This document shows, piece by piece, positions 43,594 to 54,743 of a stretch of 64,000 nt of DNA (position 1 is its first letter; each line of letters starts with the position of its first letter). Source of the stretch: Prochlorococcus sp. AG-402-P18 (lineage in GTDB: Bacteria; Cyanobacteriota; Cyanobacteriia; PCC-6307; Cyanobiaceae); NCBI GenBank assembly GCA_003216275.1, contig QCJC01000003.1, forward strand, positions 62,001 to 126,000, given 5' to 3'. The translations under genes and the position numbers were made by a program. The notes below the pieces were generated by a model that saw only the letters and a list, made by a program, of their open reading frames with translations, was not told the origin of the DNA and ran no database searches.

Positions 43594-44682
43594 GTGAGTT
43601 CAACAAGAAAACGCAGGGTTTTTCCATTCACTTCCGTGATTGGTCAAGAAGAAATGAAGCTTGCGCTTCTGCTAAATGTTATTGACCCAAGAATTGGTGG
43701 AGTAATGATTATGGGGGACAGAGGGACTGGAAAATCCACAACCATAAGAGCCCTTGCTGATCTTTTACCTGCTATTGAAGTGGTTGAGGGAGACCCCTAT
43801 AACAGTTCTCTTGATGATCCAGATCTCCAAAGTAATGATGTAAGAGAAAAAATAGAAGGTGGGGGCGAGATTCAAAAAGGAGAGAAGCAAGTACCAATGG
43901 TTGATCTACCTCTGGGAGCGACAGAAGATAGACTTTGCGGGACTATAGATATAGAGAAAGCACTTAGTGAAGGAGTTAGAGCGTTTGAGCCAGGGCTCTT
44001 AGCGAAAGCCAATAGAGGCTTGCTTTATGTTGATGAAGTCAACCTTTTAGATGATCATCTTGTTGACGTCCTTTTAGACTCAGCAGCATCAGGCTGGAAT
44101 ACGGTTGAAAGGGAAGGTATTTCCATTCGCCATCCAGCAAGGTTTGTACTTATTGGTTCAGGTAATCCAGAGGAAGGAGAATTAAGACCCCAGTTACTTG
44201 ACCGGTTCGGAATGAGCGTCGAAGTCAGGACTGTAAGAGAAGCCAAACTTAGAGTTCAAGTCGTTGATCAACGGACAGCTTTTGATAATAATCCTGACGC
44301 TTTCAGTGATTCAGTCCAAGGGAACCAGGACTCGCTTCAACAAAAAGTAGTTGCTGCTCAAAATTTACTTAATGAAGTAAGCATAGATGAAGATCTGAGG
44401 TTGAGGATATCTGCTGTTTGTGGTGAACTTGATGTTGATGGACTAAGAGGAGATATTGTTACGAATAGGGCTGCTAGAGCTCTTGCAGCATTTGAAGGTA
44501 GAAGAGAAGTAACTGAAGAAGATATTGCCCGTGTTGTTTCAACAGCGCTAAGACATAGACTTAGAAAAGATCCTCTGGAACAAGTTGATTCTGGAGACAG
44601 AGTAATCAAAGCTTTTTGCAAAGTATTCGAAAGAAGTGAAAGCAATGATATTTCTGGATTTGAACTAACCACATCAAAATAA
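43594..44682 (+). CDS. chlI: Magnesium chelatase subunit ChlI
   Basis: [60 protein letters not shown]. Confidence 0.98.
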   Translation: MSSTRKRRVFPFTSVIGQEEMKLALLLNVIDPRIGGVMIMGDRGTGKSTTIRALADLLPAIEVVEGDPYNSSLDDPDLQSNDVREKIEGGGEIQKGEKQVPMVDLPLGATEDRLCGTIDIEKALSEGVRAFEPGLLAKANRGLLYVDEVNLLDDHLVDVLLDSAASGWNTVEREGISIRHPARFVLIGSGNPEEGELRPQLLDRFGMSVEVRTVREAKLRVQVVDQRTAFDNNPDAFSDSVQGNQDSLQQKVVAAQNLLNEVSIDEDLRLRISAVCGELDVDGLRGDIVTNRAARALAAFEGRREVTEEDIARVVSTALRHRLRKDPLEQVDSGDRVIKAFCKVFERSESNDISGFELTTSK

Positions 44683-45147
44683 GTGAGATTCATAGGGATA
44701 GATCCAGGACTTGCGAGAGTAGGTTATGGAATCATTGATGAAATAGAAGGAAGGAAAAAAATGCTTGATTGCGGTATTATAGAAACCAAATCATCTCAAA
44801 AAGAAGAAGAGAGACTTCTAGAAATATCTAATGATTTAAGCTTAATAATAAAAAAATGGAGCCCCAAAATAGCTGCTGTAGAAAAATTTTTTTTCTACAG
44901 GTCAAGTACAACAATTAGTGTCGTTCAGGCTAGAGGAGTAATAATTATGACTTTAGGAAAGCACAATCTTTCGATATTAGAGTTTCCACCCATGCAAATA
45001 AAACTTGCAGTAACCGGTTATGGACATTCAAAAAAAGATGACGTTTTGAACTCTGTTATGAGTGAACTTAATCTCAGTTCTGCACCAAAGCCAGATGACG
45101 CTGCGGATGCACTAGCAATTGCTCTTACAGGTATCTATCTTCAATAA
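44683..45147 (+). CDS. ruvC: Holliday junction endonuclease RuvC
   Basis: [40 protein letters not shown]. Confidence 0.97.
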   Translation: MRFIGIDPGLARVGYGIIDEIEGRKKMLDCGIIETKSSQKEEERLLEISNDLSLIIKKWSPKIAAVEKFFFYRSSTTISVVQARGVIIMTLGKHNLSILEFPPMQIKLAVTGYGHSKKDDVLNSVMSELNLSSAPKPDDAADALAIALTGIYLQ

Positions 45148-45174
45148 TTTCTTAATTCTACAAAAGCTATTTAT

Positions 45175-45771
45175 TTGAAAAAAATGCATGAAAATATAGA
45201 ATCAAAAAAAGAACTTAAAAGAAAAGAATACAAGCTCATTCGTTATTCTAATCATTCAATAATACATGAAGAGATAAAAAAAAATGTCCGAAACTCTTTA
45301 AGAATACTTTTAAATAAATATCATTCTGAAGGGAAATATATTGGTATTTATTGGCCATTAAGAGGTGAGGTAGACATAAGGTTTATAAAAGATATTTACA
45401 ATTATAAGTTAGTTTTACCCTCATGTTCAAAAGCTGGTGGTATAAATTATCATCATTGGTCAGAAAAAGAATTAAAGGTTGATGCCTTCAGCATACCGGC
45501 ACCGATGTCAGAGAAAATCATCAACCCTATTGATATTTCTATCCTATTTGTACCAGCAATAGCTATTGATCAGGAAGGATACAGATTAGGCTATGGAGGA
45601 GGATATTTTGATCGTCTTCGTCAAAGAGATAGATGGTCTTCAATCCCAGCATTCTTAGTTATCAGTCAAAATTGTATATCTAAAAATCCATTACCCAGGG
45701 ACGAATGGGACATACCATTTAATGGTTGGATTAGCGAGAAAGGTCTATATCAAATTGAGGCAACTAAATAA
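45175..45771 (+). CDS. 5-formyltetrahydrofolate cyclo-ligase
   Basis: IGIYWPLRGEVD, LGYGGGYFDRL. Confidence 0.93.
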   Translation: MKKMHENIESKKELKRKEYKLIRYSNHSIIHEEIKKNVRNSLRILLNKYHSEGKYIGIYWPLRGEVDIRFIKDIYNYKLVLPSCSKAGGINYHHWSEKELKVDAFSIPAPMSEKIINPIDISILFVPAIAIDQEGYRLGYGGGYFDRLRQRDRWSSIPAFLVISQNCISKNPLPRDEWDIPFNGWISEKGLYQIEATK

Positions 45772-45813
45772 TTAGTTAGGGTCTAAGATAAATCAATTAA
45801 TAGATCTGACGAG

Positions 45814-46275
45814 GTGAATCAAATCAAGGAATATTCTTTCGACAATAGCTTTGGAAGTAATTCATTAGATAGTCTTATAGAGCGTCTTCAATCAACTTCA
45901 GACCCCAAAAGGCGCTATGAATATATTTTATGGCTTGCTAAAAGTCTTCCAATTTTAAATGAAGAACTACATCTGGAAACCACTAAAGTAAAAGGATGCA
46001 TCTCAGAGGTATACGTTCTTGGTATTCTTCTCAACGGAAAAATTCAATGGAAAGGATATTCAGATGCACTTATAACGAAAGGATTGCTAGCTTTTCTTAT
46101 AAAAGGTTTAAATGATCTAACACCTTCTGAAGTACTCTCTATTGATGAAAAGTTTATTGAGATGACAGGACTAAGCAAAAGCTTGACTCCATCAAGAGCG
46201 AATGGTTTTCTTAACATATTTCTAAAAATGAAAGCGCAAGCCAAAAAACTCTTATTACCAAGCTCTGATAATTAA
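45814..46275 (+). CDS. sufE: SufE family Fe-S assembly protein
   Basis: KRYEYILWLAKSLP, VKGCISEVYV, LSKSLTPSRANGFLNIFLKMK. Confidence 0.95.
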   Translation: MNQIKEYSFDNSFGSNSLDSLIERLQSTSDPKRRYEYILWLAKSLPILNEELHLETTKVKGCISEVYVLGILLNGKIQWKGYSDALITKGLLAFLIKGLNDLTPSEVLSIDEKFIEMTGLSKSLTPSRANGFLNIFLKMKAQAKKLLLPSSDN

Positions 46276-46314
46276 AAATAGTGTATTAAAAAAAAATCAT
46301 CGCATCATCAAAAC

Positions 46315-47631
46315 ATGAAAAAAATTGGAATCGGTTTACTTGGCCTGGGCACTGTTGGTCAAGGTGTTGCAAATATCATTAGTGATCCAAATGGTAGACA
46401 TCCATTGGTTGGAGAACTTGAGCTAGTAGGTGTTGCAGTAAAGAATCTACAAAAAGAAAGAAATGTCTCCTTCCCACACTCAATACTTACTAGCAATCCA
46501 ATTGAGATAGTAAATAATCCCAATATTCAAATAGTTGTTGAAGTAATGGGTGGAATAGAGCCAGCAAAATCATTAATCATCCAAGCCATAAGAGCTGGTA
46601 AATCTGTTGTAACCGCTAATAAAGCAGTAATTGCAAGACATGGAGAGGAGATTGCAAATGAAGCAAAAGCCGCTGGAGTTTATGTGCTAATAGAAGCAGC
46701 AGTAGGAGGGGGCATCCCAATAATTGAGCCTCTTAAGCAATCGCTTGGAGGAAATCAGATAACTAAGGTAAGCGGAATTATAAACGGAACAACCAATTAC
46801 ATCCTTTCCCGAATGGATAAAGAAGGAGTAAATTATGCAGAGGTATTAAAAGATGCCCAGGAACTTGGGTATGCAGAGAGTGATCCTGCCGCTGATGTAG
46901 AAGGATCAGACGCAGCTGATAAAATTGCAATTTTAAGTGGGCTTGCCTTTGGCGGAGCAATTAATCGAGCTGACATTCCAACCACTGGAATAAATCACCT
47001 AGAGGCAATAGATGTTAATTACGCTAGAAAGTTGGGCTATGGAATTAAGCTATTAGCAATATCTGAAAGAGACAATACCCAAACAGAATGTGAAAGCAGT
47101 CAGCCCCTATCTGTATGGGTTGAACCTACATTGGTTCCTGAAGAAAATCCATTAGCAGGCGTAAATGGCGTGAACAATGCAATCCTTGTAGAAGGAAATC
47201 CTATTGGTCAAGTAATGTTTTTTGGCCCAGGCGCTGGCTCAGGTCCAACTGCATCAGCTGTTGTTGCAGACATACTTAACATTGCTGGTATTCAGTCAAT
47301 GAGTGTAGACAAAGTCCTTAACTTAGATCCTCTGCTATCAGCAAAAAGTTGGAAAAGTTGCCACGTAGCTGAAGAGAGAGAAATAACTAAAAAGAATTAC
47401 ATAAGGCTAATTGCCGAAGACACCCCTGGTGTGATCGGACAAATAGGAGGTATTTTTGGACAAAAGAAAATATCTATTGAATCAATCGTGCAATTTGATG
47501 CAACCAATAATGAAGCAGAAATAGTTGTTATTACTCATAATATAAAGCAAGGTCAACTTCAAGATGCTCTTTTAGATATAAAGAACTTGCCACAAGTAAA
47601 AAAAATTGCAGCAACGATGGGTTGCCTTTAG
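46315..47631 (+). CDS. hom: Homoserine dehydrogenase
   Basis: GLLGLGTVGQGV, VVTANKAVIARHGEEI, GIINGTTNYILSRM, C-terminal ACT domain. Confidence 0.98.
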   Translation: MKKIGIGLLGLGTVGQGVANIISDPNGRHPLVGELELVGVAVKNLQKERNVSFPHSILTSNPIEIVNNPNIQIVVEVMGGIEPAKSLIIQAIRAGKSVVTANKAVIARHGEEIANEAKAAGVYVLIEAAVGGGIPIIEPLKQSLGGNQITKVSGIINGTTNYILSRMDKEGVNYAEVLKDAQELGYAESDPAADVEGSDAADKIAILSGLAFGGAINRADIPTTGINHLEAIDVNYARKLGYGIKLLAISERDNTQTECESSQPLSVWVEPTLVPEENPLAGVNGVNNAILVEGNPIGQVMFFGPGAGSGPTASAVVADILNIAGIQSMSVDKVLNLDPLLSAKSWKSCHVAEEREITKKNYIRLIAEDTPGVIGQIGGIFGQKKISIESIVQFDATNNEAEIVVITHNIKQGQLQDALLDIKNLPQVKKIAATMGCL

Positions 47632-47722
47632 CTAACGAAAACTAGTCAAATCGAATTTAAGTTGCTAATTATATAAATATAAAAGAGAAATTTCAGTTTA
47701 AATTTCTTTTCGAAACTAAACT

Positions 47723-47941
47723 ATGACTTCATCCAAAGGCATAATTGCAAAAACCAGAGAAGAAATAGAAAAGAATATTAATCAAGGAGATTGTGTTTAC
47801 CTAAAGAATCAAGAAGAACTTTTTCAAGTATTGGGAATAGATAATGCTTATGAGAAATGCTGGGTTAGAGAGTGGCCATTAAGTCCGAATGGATCTCCTG
47901 TTTTCGAGATATCAATTAAAGAGGTATCTCAAAATCAATAA
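47723..47941 (+). CDS. Hypothetical small protein
   Basis: 72-aa ORF with ATG start between hom and the ABC transporter genes. Confidence 0.6.
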   Translation: MTSSKGIIAKTREEIEKNINQGDCVYLKNQEELFQVLGIDNAYEKCWVREWPLSPNGSPVFEISIKEVSQNQ

Positions 47942-47979
47942 ATAGTAAATTCAGGAAACAATTATAGGATCTTATACCA

Positions 47980-49557
47980 ATGTTAAAAGTAGAAAAGATA
48001 AAAGAAATTTTAAAAATTTCAAGTATTATATTAATATTTTTTTTGTTATCCTGTGCTCAAAAAAATAAAAGAGAAAGTATTATTGTTGCAAGTGCAGGAA
48101 AAGTTGAATCCCTTGACCCAGCTCAAGCAAATACTCTCAGAACTCTACAAATATTAAGTGCTCTAGGTGATACTCTATTCATAATAGATAAGGATGGAAA
48201 TCTTGTACCTAAATTAGCGAAAAGTTTACCTAAAGTAAGTAAGGATGGATTACTTATAGATATTACTCTCAGAGAAAATGTTTCTTTTCATGATGGGAGT
48301 AAATTTAATGCAAAAGCGATGAAATTTAGTCTTAATCGCTTTATGAATATAGGAACTTTAAACTACCTATTAAATGAGAAAATAGAAAATATTGAAATCA
48401 AAGATGAATTTCTCCTAAGAATTAAATTAAAAAAGCCATCGAGTTCTATAAAAAGTCTTTTAACTTCAGTTAATCTAACCCCTGTATCGCCTAATTCATA
48501 TTCAAACTATAAAGACAAGTTCAATAACAAAGGCTTTGTAGGTACAGGTCCCTATTTTCTAGAAAGTTATAGCCAAAGTCAACAAATAATCAAACCATTT
48601 AACAACTATTGGGGCAAGAAACCTCTAAATAAAGGAATTGACTTTATCAATTATGGTAATTCGACTGCTCTTTTTGGTGCAATAAAAACTAAAGGAGTTG
48701 ACGTTTTAATATCAAATTCTATAGATGATATACAGCGTATCGCCTTAAATAATATGGTTAACAAGTCGAGTCTTAACTCAGGAGAAGGTGCTCCAATAGA
48801 GATTGGATTTATTACCCTTAAAAGTAATACATTACCTTTGGGAAATAAAACAATTAGGGAAGCTATTTCATACTCAATTGATAGAGAGCTAATTAGTGAA
48901 CAAGTAAGTTTTGGGACTAGAAAACCTTTAAGGTCAATAGTCCCATCTCAATTACACAAAAAAGATTTTTCGCCATGGCCAAGATACGACCCTAACCGTT
49001 CAAGAGCTTTATTAAAGAAAGAAGGTTTTTGCGAAAAGGATATTCTTACAATTCCATTAACCTTTAGATCTAATGTACCTGCCGATAAATTACTCGCCCT
49101 TACATGGAAAGATCAAATAAAAAGAGATTTATCTGATTGTATGAAAATAGCTTTAAATGGGGTTGAATCAACAACAGTTTATAAACAACTTTCTGAAGGT
49201 GCTTTTGAAGCAGTCATATTAGATTGGACTGGAACATATCCTGATCCAGAAGCATACTTAACTCCTTTATTAAGTTGTTCTAAAATAAAGGAAAGTACTT
49301 GCCTTAAGGGAGAATCTGTTTTCAGTGGTAGTTTTTGGGGTAATCATAAATTACAAGAACTATTGGAGAAAAGTGAAGAATTAGATGGGGAGAAAAGATT
49401 AAATACTTTAATAAAAGTTGAGAAACTTGCTGCTCAAGGAAGTTCCTATATACCAGTTTGGCTTGTCAAACCTAAAGCCTGGTCTTTAAAAGATATAAGT
49501 CAACCAGAATTCTCAAGCGATGGATTAATCATTCTAAAGAACTTAAAAAGAGATTAA
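47980..49557 (+). CDS. ABC transporter solute-binding lipoprotein, oligopeptide/nickel (SBP_bac_5) family
   Basis: Lipobox LLSCAQ; VESLDPAQANTLRTLQILSALGDTL; LRENVSFHDGSKFNAKAMKFSLNRF. Confidence 0.93.
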   Translation: MLKVEKIKEILKISSIILIFFLLSCAQKNKRESIIVASAGKVESLDPAQANTLRTLQILSALGDTLFIIDKDGNLVPKLAKSLPKVSKDGLLIDITLRENVSFHDGSKFNAKAMKFSLNRFMNIGTLNYLLNEKIENIEIKDEFLLRIKLKKPSSSIKSLLTSVNLTPVSPNSYSNYKDKFNNKGFVGTGPYFLESYSQSQQIIKPFNNYWGKKPLNKGIDFINYGNSTALFGAIKTKGVDVLISNSIDDIQRIALNNMVNKSSLNSGEGAPIEIGFITLKSNTLPLGNKTIREAISYSIDRELISEQVSFGTRKPLRSIVPSQLHKKDFSPWPRYDPNRSRALLKKEGFCEKDILTIPLTFRSNVPADKLLALTWKDQIKRDLSDCMKIALNGVESTTVYKQLSEGAFEAVILDWTGTYPDPEAYLTPLLSCSKIKESTCLKGESVFSGSFWGNHKLQELLEKSEELDGEKRLNTLIKVEKLAAQGSSYIPVWLVKPKAWSLKDISQPEFSSDGLIILKNLKRD

Positions 49558-49559
49558 TT

Positions 49560-50582
49560 TTGTCAACTAAAAAAGCACTTTTTAAATATATCTTCTCAAG
49601 GTTAGCTCTATTGCCAATTATGCTTTGGATTATTTCAAGTTTAGTTTTTATATTGTTAAGAGTTGCACCAGGTGATCCTGTAGATGCAATTCTAGGAACC
49701 AGAGCCAATGAATTCGCACGTGAAAGCCTAAGAATTAAGCTTGGTTTAGATAAACCTTTAATTAACCAATACCTTGAATATTTAAATCATTTAATACATG
49801 GGAATTTAGGAATTTCACTAAACACACAAGAACCAGTAAAAATAATAATTGCTAAGGCTCTTCCTGCAAGTATAGAATTAGCAATATTTGCAATATTAAT
49901 AGCTTCATCTATAGGTTATTTAATTGGTTTTTTAGGTGCAGTTAGACCAGAGAGCAAAACAGATTTCTTTGGAAGGATTTTTAGTATTGGTACATATGCT
50001 CTCCCTCCTTTTTGGGCAGCAATGCTAATACAAATAATCTTTGCAGTATTACTAGGTTGGTTGCCCATTGGTGGAAGATTAACACCTGGAATTATTACCC
50101 CACCACCGGTTACTGGTTTTCTAATTTTAGATAGTATCTTAAACAAAAATATTGAGACATTCTTTAGTTCTTTTATACATTTGATACTACCTTCAGTCAC
50201 ACTAGGTATTTTATTAAGTGGAATATTTAGCAGATCACTAAGATTAAATTTAGAAAATATTTTGAAAAGGGATTATATTGAGGCCGCAAAAAGTAGAGGA
50301 ATAAATAATTCTAGAATATTATTAAAACATGCCTTACCAAACACACTACTCCCCATATTAACGATTACAGGATTAACAGTTTCTTCCTTAATTGGTGGAG
50401 CACTTTTAATTGAAATAACATTTTCATGGCCTGGAATTGCACTTGGACTTCAGGAGGCTATTAATCAAAGAGATTATCCAGTTGTGCAAGGAATTGTTGT
50501 TATCATTTCCAGTCTTGTAGTTATGATTAGTGTCAGTATAGATATAGCTATTGCATACATTGATCCAAGAGTCAGTTATTGA
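49560..50582 (+). CDS. ABC transporter permease, DppB/NikB family
   Basis: LRVAPGDPVDAILGTRA, EAAKSRGINNSRILLKHALPNTLLPILTITG. Confidence 0.95.
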   Translation: MSTKKALFKYIFSRLALLPIMLWIISSLVFILLRVAPGDPVDAILGTRANEFARESLRIKLGLDKPLINQYLEYLNHLIHGNLGISLNTQEPVKIIIAKALPASIELAIFAILIASSIGYLIGFLGAVRPESKTDFFGRIFSIGTYALPPFWAAMLIQIIFAVLLGWLPIGGRLTPGIITPPPVTGFLILDSILNKNIETFFSSFIHLILPSVTLGILLSGIFSRSLRLNLENILKRDYIEAAKSRGINNSRILLKHALPNTLLPILTITGLTVSSLIGGALLIEITFSWPGIALGLQEAINQRDYPVVQGIVVIISSLVVMISVSIDIAIAYIDPRVSY

Positions 50583-52171
50583 AATTCAACAAGCCTTTTA
50601 ATTATAGCTCTGTCCAAAATATGAAATTTGAGTTCTCCTTTCGTTAGATTAGTTTTTGAAGAAACTGATTGTCCCTCTTCTAATTTCTCTAAGAAACCTA
50701 TTATCTCAAAAGCCAATAAGCTCTGAACAGAAAGTGGATGATAACCCACAATCGATTTTCCCAGATTAAACAAGTCTTTACCTTCAGACTGATTCATCTG
50801 TCCCTCTACTCTAATAGGTGAGAAATGACTTGCTCCTTCAATTAAAAGAACTCTACTCAATGGGCTTGAACTCACAGATAACAATAATCCAAGTTGTTCA
50901 CTAATAGATGGTGTAACCAAATCAAAAGTTCCTCCAGTTAGAAAAAGAGGAATATTTATTTGACTATCTAAATTCTTTTGCCACAAAAAACTTCCAAAAC
51001 TATTCATTCCGACAATAGCTGAGAGATCTTTCATGTTATTTCTATCTTTCAAAGAAATATCAATTAACTGACATTGTAAAAGTGAAGATAAATTAGTAAG
51101 CGAAAGATTATCAAGTATCTTCTGACATCTATCTTCAAGTTGATCATCTATTTTTACACCTGAAGCCAAAATAGCAGTGAGAGCCCCTAATGAATGCCCC
51201 ATTAAGACAATCTTCTCAGCCGAAATGTCAATCAAACCCGACTTTTTTGCTTTAAAAACACTATCTAAATCACTTAATCGATCAGGTATAACTTCAGCAC
51301 CTGGAAGAGGGAGCCTTCCTTTTACCAAAGCTTCTAATGCTAAGGAGTCACTTCCTGGATGATCTAGAACAACTACAGGCCAACCATTATGGCTAAGACT
51401 TCTTGCTAACCAACTAAAATGGTTACCATCTCCTCCTAAGCCTGGCATTAACAAAACCCAATTCTTTCTAGTTTTATCTCTCGAAGAAGGATTCCAAATC
51501 TCTAATTTTAAAGGCTCATTTCGATGAGAAACAATTAAAGAAATCAATTTATATTCAGTTTCTTGAATATCAAAAGGCAAGAGAATACTTTCTTCTTTCT
51601 CAACTTGCATATCATTTTCTGAAACCAAATCAGATATAAGTTTTTGTTGTTTTTTTAATTCACTTCTCCAATTATTAGCGACTTCAATCCAACCATCTAA
51701 ATCAATATGAATTGCTTTAGCAGAAAGTGAATTGAGAAGATCAAAGACTGTTACTTCCTCTTTCTTATTTAAAAGACTTTCCAAAGTATCTAAAACACTT
51801 TCACCAGAACTGTCTTCATCCATAAGGATAAGATCGCTAACTTCATCTAGTAATTTCCGACCAGACCAACTTCGCAAAATTTGTCTTGCCATACTTTTAT
51901 CTCTTACCAAAGGAGTATTTAAAAACTTTGTTAACCCCTCCCTTTCCTTAAAGCCAAGTAAATTTAACCAGCTGGCTAATTCTGAATTTGTTTCCTCCTG
52001 ACCATTGCTCCAATCAATCAATTCTTTGATTGATACTGGAATAGACATTCCATCAAAATGAATTTCAAATCTCTCAGCCGCATGAATTTTTGGATAGATA
52101 CAATAAGGAACTAATAGGCTACCAACTGTCCCAAAAACAACTAATTTTTTGATGAATGAATTTGGTCTCAA
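50576..52171 (-). CDS. Alpha/beta hydrolase with N-terminal DUF1400-like region
   Basis: Signal-like N-terminus; VLLMPGLGGDGNHFSWLARSL; LMGHSLGALTAIL. Confidence 0.85.
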   Translation of the reverse strand: MRPNSFIKKLVVFGTVGSLLVPYCIYPKIHAAERFEIHFDGMSIPVSIKELIDWSNGQEETNSELASWLNLLGFKEREGLTKFLNTPLVRDKSMARQILRSWSGRKLLDEVSDLILMDEDSSGESVLDTLESLLNKKEEVTVFDLLNSLSAKAIHIDLDGWIEVANNWRSELKKQQKLISDLVSENDMQVEKEESILLPFDIQETEYKLISLIVSHRNEPLKLEIWNPSSRDKTRKNWVLLMPGLGGDGNHFSWLARSLSHNGWPVVVLDHPGSDSLALEALVKGRLPLPGAEVIPDRLSDLDSVFKAKKSGLIDISAEKIVLMGHSLGALTAILASGVKIDDQLEDRCQKILDNLSLTNLSSLLQCQLIDISLKDRNNMKDLSAIVGMNSFGSFLWQKNLDSQINIPLFLTGGTFDLVTPSISEQLGLLLSVSSSPLSRVLLIEGASHFSPIRVEGQMNQSEGKDLFNLGKSIVGYHPLSVQSLLAFEIIGFLEKLEEGQSVSSKTNLTKGELKFHILDRAIIKRLVEFQ

Positions 52172-53391
52172 CTTCCAGTGTTAGCAATTATTGGGGGAGA
52201 TTCCCCGTATCCCTAAGATTAATCATAAAGGCTCGGTTATGGACAGCAATAGGAACAGGCGGCGTTTTATATTTGAGTCCAATAATTTTTGACAGCTTAG
52301 GTTTTACAGGTGAACAAATTGGAAGTGGGATAACAACCGCAGCATTTGCTGGGATAACAACTAGATTAGGTGTAGGGTATTTACTTGACAAAAAATATAG
52401 TTATCAAAGAGCGATAAAAATTGCTTGTTTAATTGCAATAATATCTGATTTTATTCTTTTTTATTCGCAAAATTATTTTTCTTACCTATCTGGAGAGTTT
52501 TTTCTAGGATCTGCCGCAGGAATCTATTGGCCTTCAGTAGAATTAGCAATACCTTTAAATTGTAATAGTAAAGTAAAGTCAAGCGAAGGCTATTCACTTG
52601 CGAGAAGTGCTGATGCAATAGGTATCACTTTTGGAGTTCTCATAGGAGCTATAGGAACATATTTTGACTTAACAAGAATAATATATTTCATAGATATTGT
52701 TTGCATGTTTTATATAATTAATATACTTACAAATAAGCGAAACATATTCAAAGATAATCGACAACTAAAGTCTCAATCAAATATAAAAATATCAAGCAAT
52801 TCAAGAAAAAGATTAAATTTAGAATGGATATTTCCTTTAATTCCATTATTGCTAATTTCTTTATTCGTTTCAGGAGTAATGACATTACTACAAACTATTT
52901 TACCATTAGACCTTTTAAAAGGAGGAATAATAAGACCTCCTTTAATAGAGCAAAGAGTAGCTATATTATTAACAACAAAACTTTTTTTTGTGGCGGCTTT
53001 TCAATGGCCAGTTGGTTATATCCTAAGGAACAAAAATTCATTTTTTAAATTCAAATTATGCCTAACTTTATTACTAATAGGTTTCATTTCATTATCACTT
53101 TCAAATTACCTAATTAATGGATATATATTAATAATAATAGCATTTGTGCCTCTAACAATAGCTATATGTATATTTCTCCCATCAGCTACAGATGCAATTA
53201 TAAAATCCTCTCCAATTGAATATCATGGCTCAGCTATAGCTATGTTTTCTCAATGTTTTGGAATTAGTGCTTTAACTATCCCATGGATTGGTGGAAAATT
53301 AATTGATAATTTTGAATCAGCTTTTCAGTTATGGTTAATCGTTAGTATTATTTGTATATTATTAATACCAGTTTGTAAAAATATTAAGTAG
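52156..53391 (+). CDS. Major facilitator superfamily transporter
   Basis: 411 aa with about 12 TM helices; TTRLGVGYLLDKKYSYQRA, GSAAGIYWPSVELA. Confidence 0.85.
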   Translation: MNLVSTSSVSNYWGRFPVSLRLIIKARLWTAIGTGGVLYLSPIIFDSLGFTGEQIGSGITTAAFAGITTRLGVGYLLDKKYSYQRAIKIACLIAIISDFILFYSQNYFSYLSGEFFLGSAAGIYWPSVELAIPLNCNSKVKSSEGYSLARSADAIGITFGVLIGAIGTYFDLTRIIYFIDIVCMFYIINILTNKRNIFKDNRQLKSQSNIKISSNSRKRLNLEWIFPLIPLLLISLFVSGVMTLLQTILPLDLLKGGIIRPPLIEQRVAILLTTKLFFVAAFQWPVGYILRNKNSFFKFKLCLTLLLIGFISLSLSNYLINGYILIIIAFVPLTIAICIFLPSATDAIIKSSPIEYHGSAIAMFSQCFGISALTIPWIGGKLIDNFESAFQLWLIVSIICILLIPVCKNIK

Positions 53392-53414
53392 AGTTATTAA
53401 TACTTTGACTTTAT

Positions 53415-53786
53415 TTAATTCCTATTAATTTCTTCAATTCTTAATTCCCTTAAATATAAAAAAAGAGGCGCGGAAAAGGCAAATGCTATTGTAAATGTAG
53501 ATAATAATATAATCCAAAGATTTTTCATTTCTAATCTCTTCGATTCCGAAATTATCCAAACAAATACAGCAGTTGAACCTATAAGAAGATCTCTAGATAA
53601 AGATTGAGATGCTGGATTATTATTAGCTAACTGAATAAATAGTTGGACATCAAAAGTAGATCCATAACTCTTTACAAATTCAATATTTGAAAGTGTAGGC
53701 AAAACAGCACCTAGTAAAGCTAATAGCAAATAAAGCCACTTTAACCATTTTATCTGACTAATCATCTTAAAATTATCACTTTTCAA
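53415..53786 (-). CDS. DUF2834 family membrane protein
   Basis: 123 aa, three TM helices, SRDLLIGSTAVFVWIISESKRLEMKNLW as in DUF2834. Confidence 0.7.
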   Translation of the reverse strand: MKSDNFKMISQIKWLKWLYLLLALLGAVLPTLSNIEFVKSYGSTFDVQLFIQLANNNPASQSLSRDLLIGSTAVFVWIISESKRLEMKNLWIILLSTFTIAFAFSAPLFLYLRELRIEEINRN

Positions 53787-53899
53787 AAGATAACATATGA
53801 GAACTATTAGAAGGGGGTAACAAATTTATGAATAAAAAATATAATAGATTTACCAATGAAATTAACTAACTATATTAGGAATAACATAGTTAGTTAAGA

Positions 53900-54742
53900 A
53901 TGCAAAATAAAACGCCAGGAGAGATATTTAAGCTACCTAAACTTAAATTAGCTGTGATCGGTCACATCGAATGGGTAACATTCTTGAAAGTTGACCAGCT
54001 TCCATTAGCCGGTCAAATTTCACATGCGAAAGATTGCTTTGAAGAAGCTGCTGGAGGTGCGGCTGTCGCAGCTGTTCAAATGGCAAGATTAATAAACGGG
54101 TCTGTTGATTTATACACATCATTGGGAAAAGACACCTATGGGGAAAAGTGCTTCGAAAGACTGACTAAACTTGGTTTGAATTTAAAAGTAGCTTGGCGAA
54201 AAAAACCAACCAGAAAAGGTATTAGTTTAATTAGCAGAGATGGAGAAAGAGCAATTACTGTCATTGGTGAAAGATTGCAACCAATTGCATCAGATGATCT
54301 TCCTTGGAATGATATGGAGAATTACGATGGTATTTTCGTGACCGCTACAGATCAAGAAGGGATAAAGTTAGCCAGAAAAGCTAAATTCCTATCTGCTACC
54401 CCACGAATTGGTGAAAATACACTAAAGATTTCAAAAGTAAAAATTAATGCCTTAATTGGCAGCGGTCTTGATCCCGGTGAAGAAATAAATCATGAAGAAC
54501 TTATACCTAAACCAGATATATACATAGCGACACAAGGGAAGTCAGGGGGTATAGTTTATCCAGAAAAAAATAAATACGAATCAATTAAACCAAGTTCGCA
54601 AGAAATTGACAGCTATGGTTGCGGTGATTGCTTTGCGGGAGCAATTACAGCTGCTCTATCAGCGAAACTAAATTTAGATAAAGCTATTAAGATAGGAGCC
54701 TATTGCGGAGCTGAATGCTCAACACATTACGGTCCTTATTAA
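53900..54742 (+). CDS. PfkB-family carbohydrate kinase
   Basis: FEEAAGGAAVAAVQMARL; C-terminal IDSYGCGDCFAGAITAALS. Confidence 0.92.
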   Translation: MQNKTPGEIFKLPKLKLAVIGHIEWVTFLKVDQLPLAGQISHAKDCFEEAAGGAAVAAVQMARLINGSVDLYTSLGKDTYGEKCFERLTKLGLNLKVAWRKKPTRKGISLISRDGERAITVIGERLQPIASDDLPWNDMENYDGIFVTATDQEGIKLARKAKFLSATPRIGENTLKISKVKINALIGSGLDPGEEINHEELIPKPDIYIATQGKSGGIVYPEKNKYESIKPSSQEIDSYGCGDCFAGAITAALSAKLNLDKAIKIGAYCGAECSTHYGPY

Positions 54743-54743
54743 C

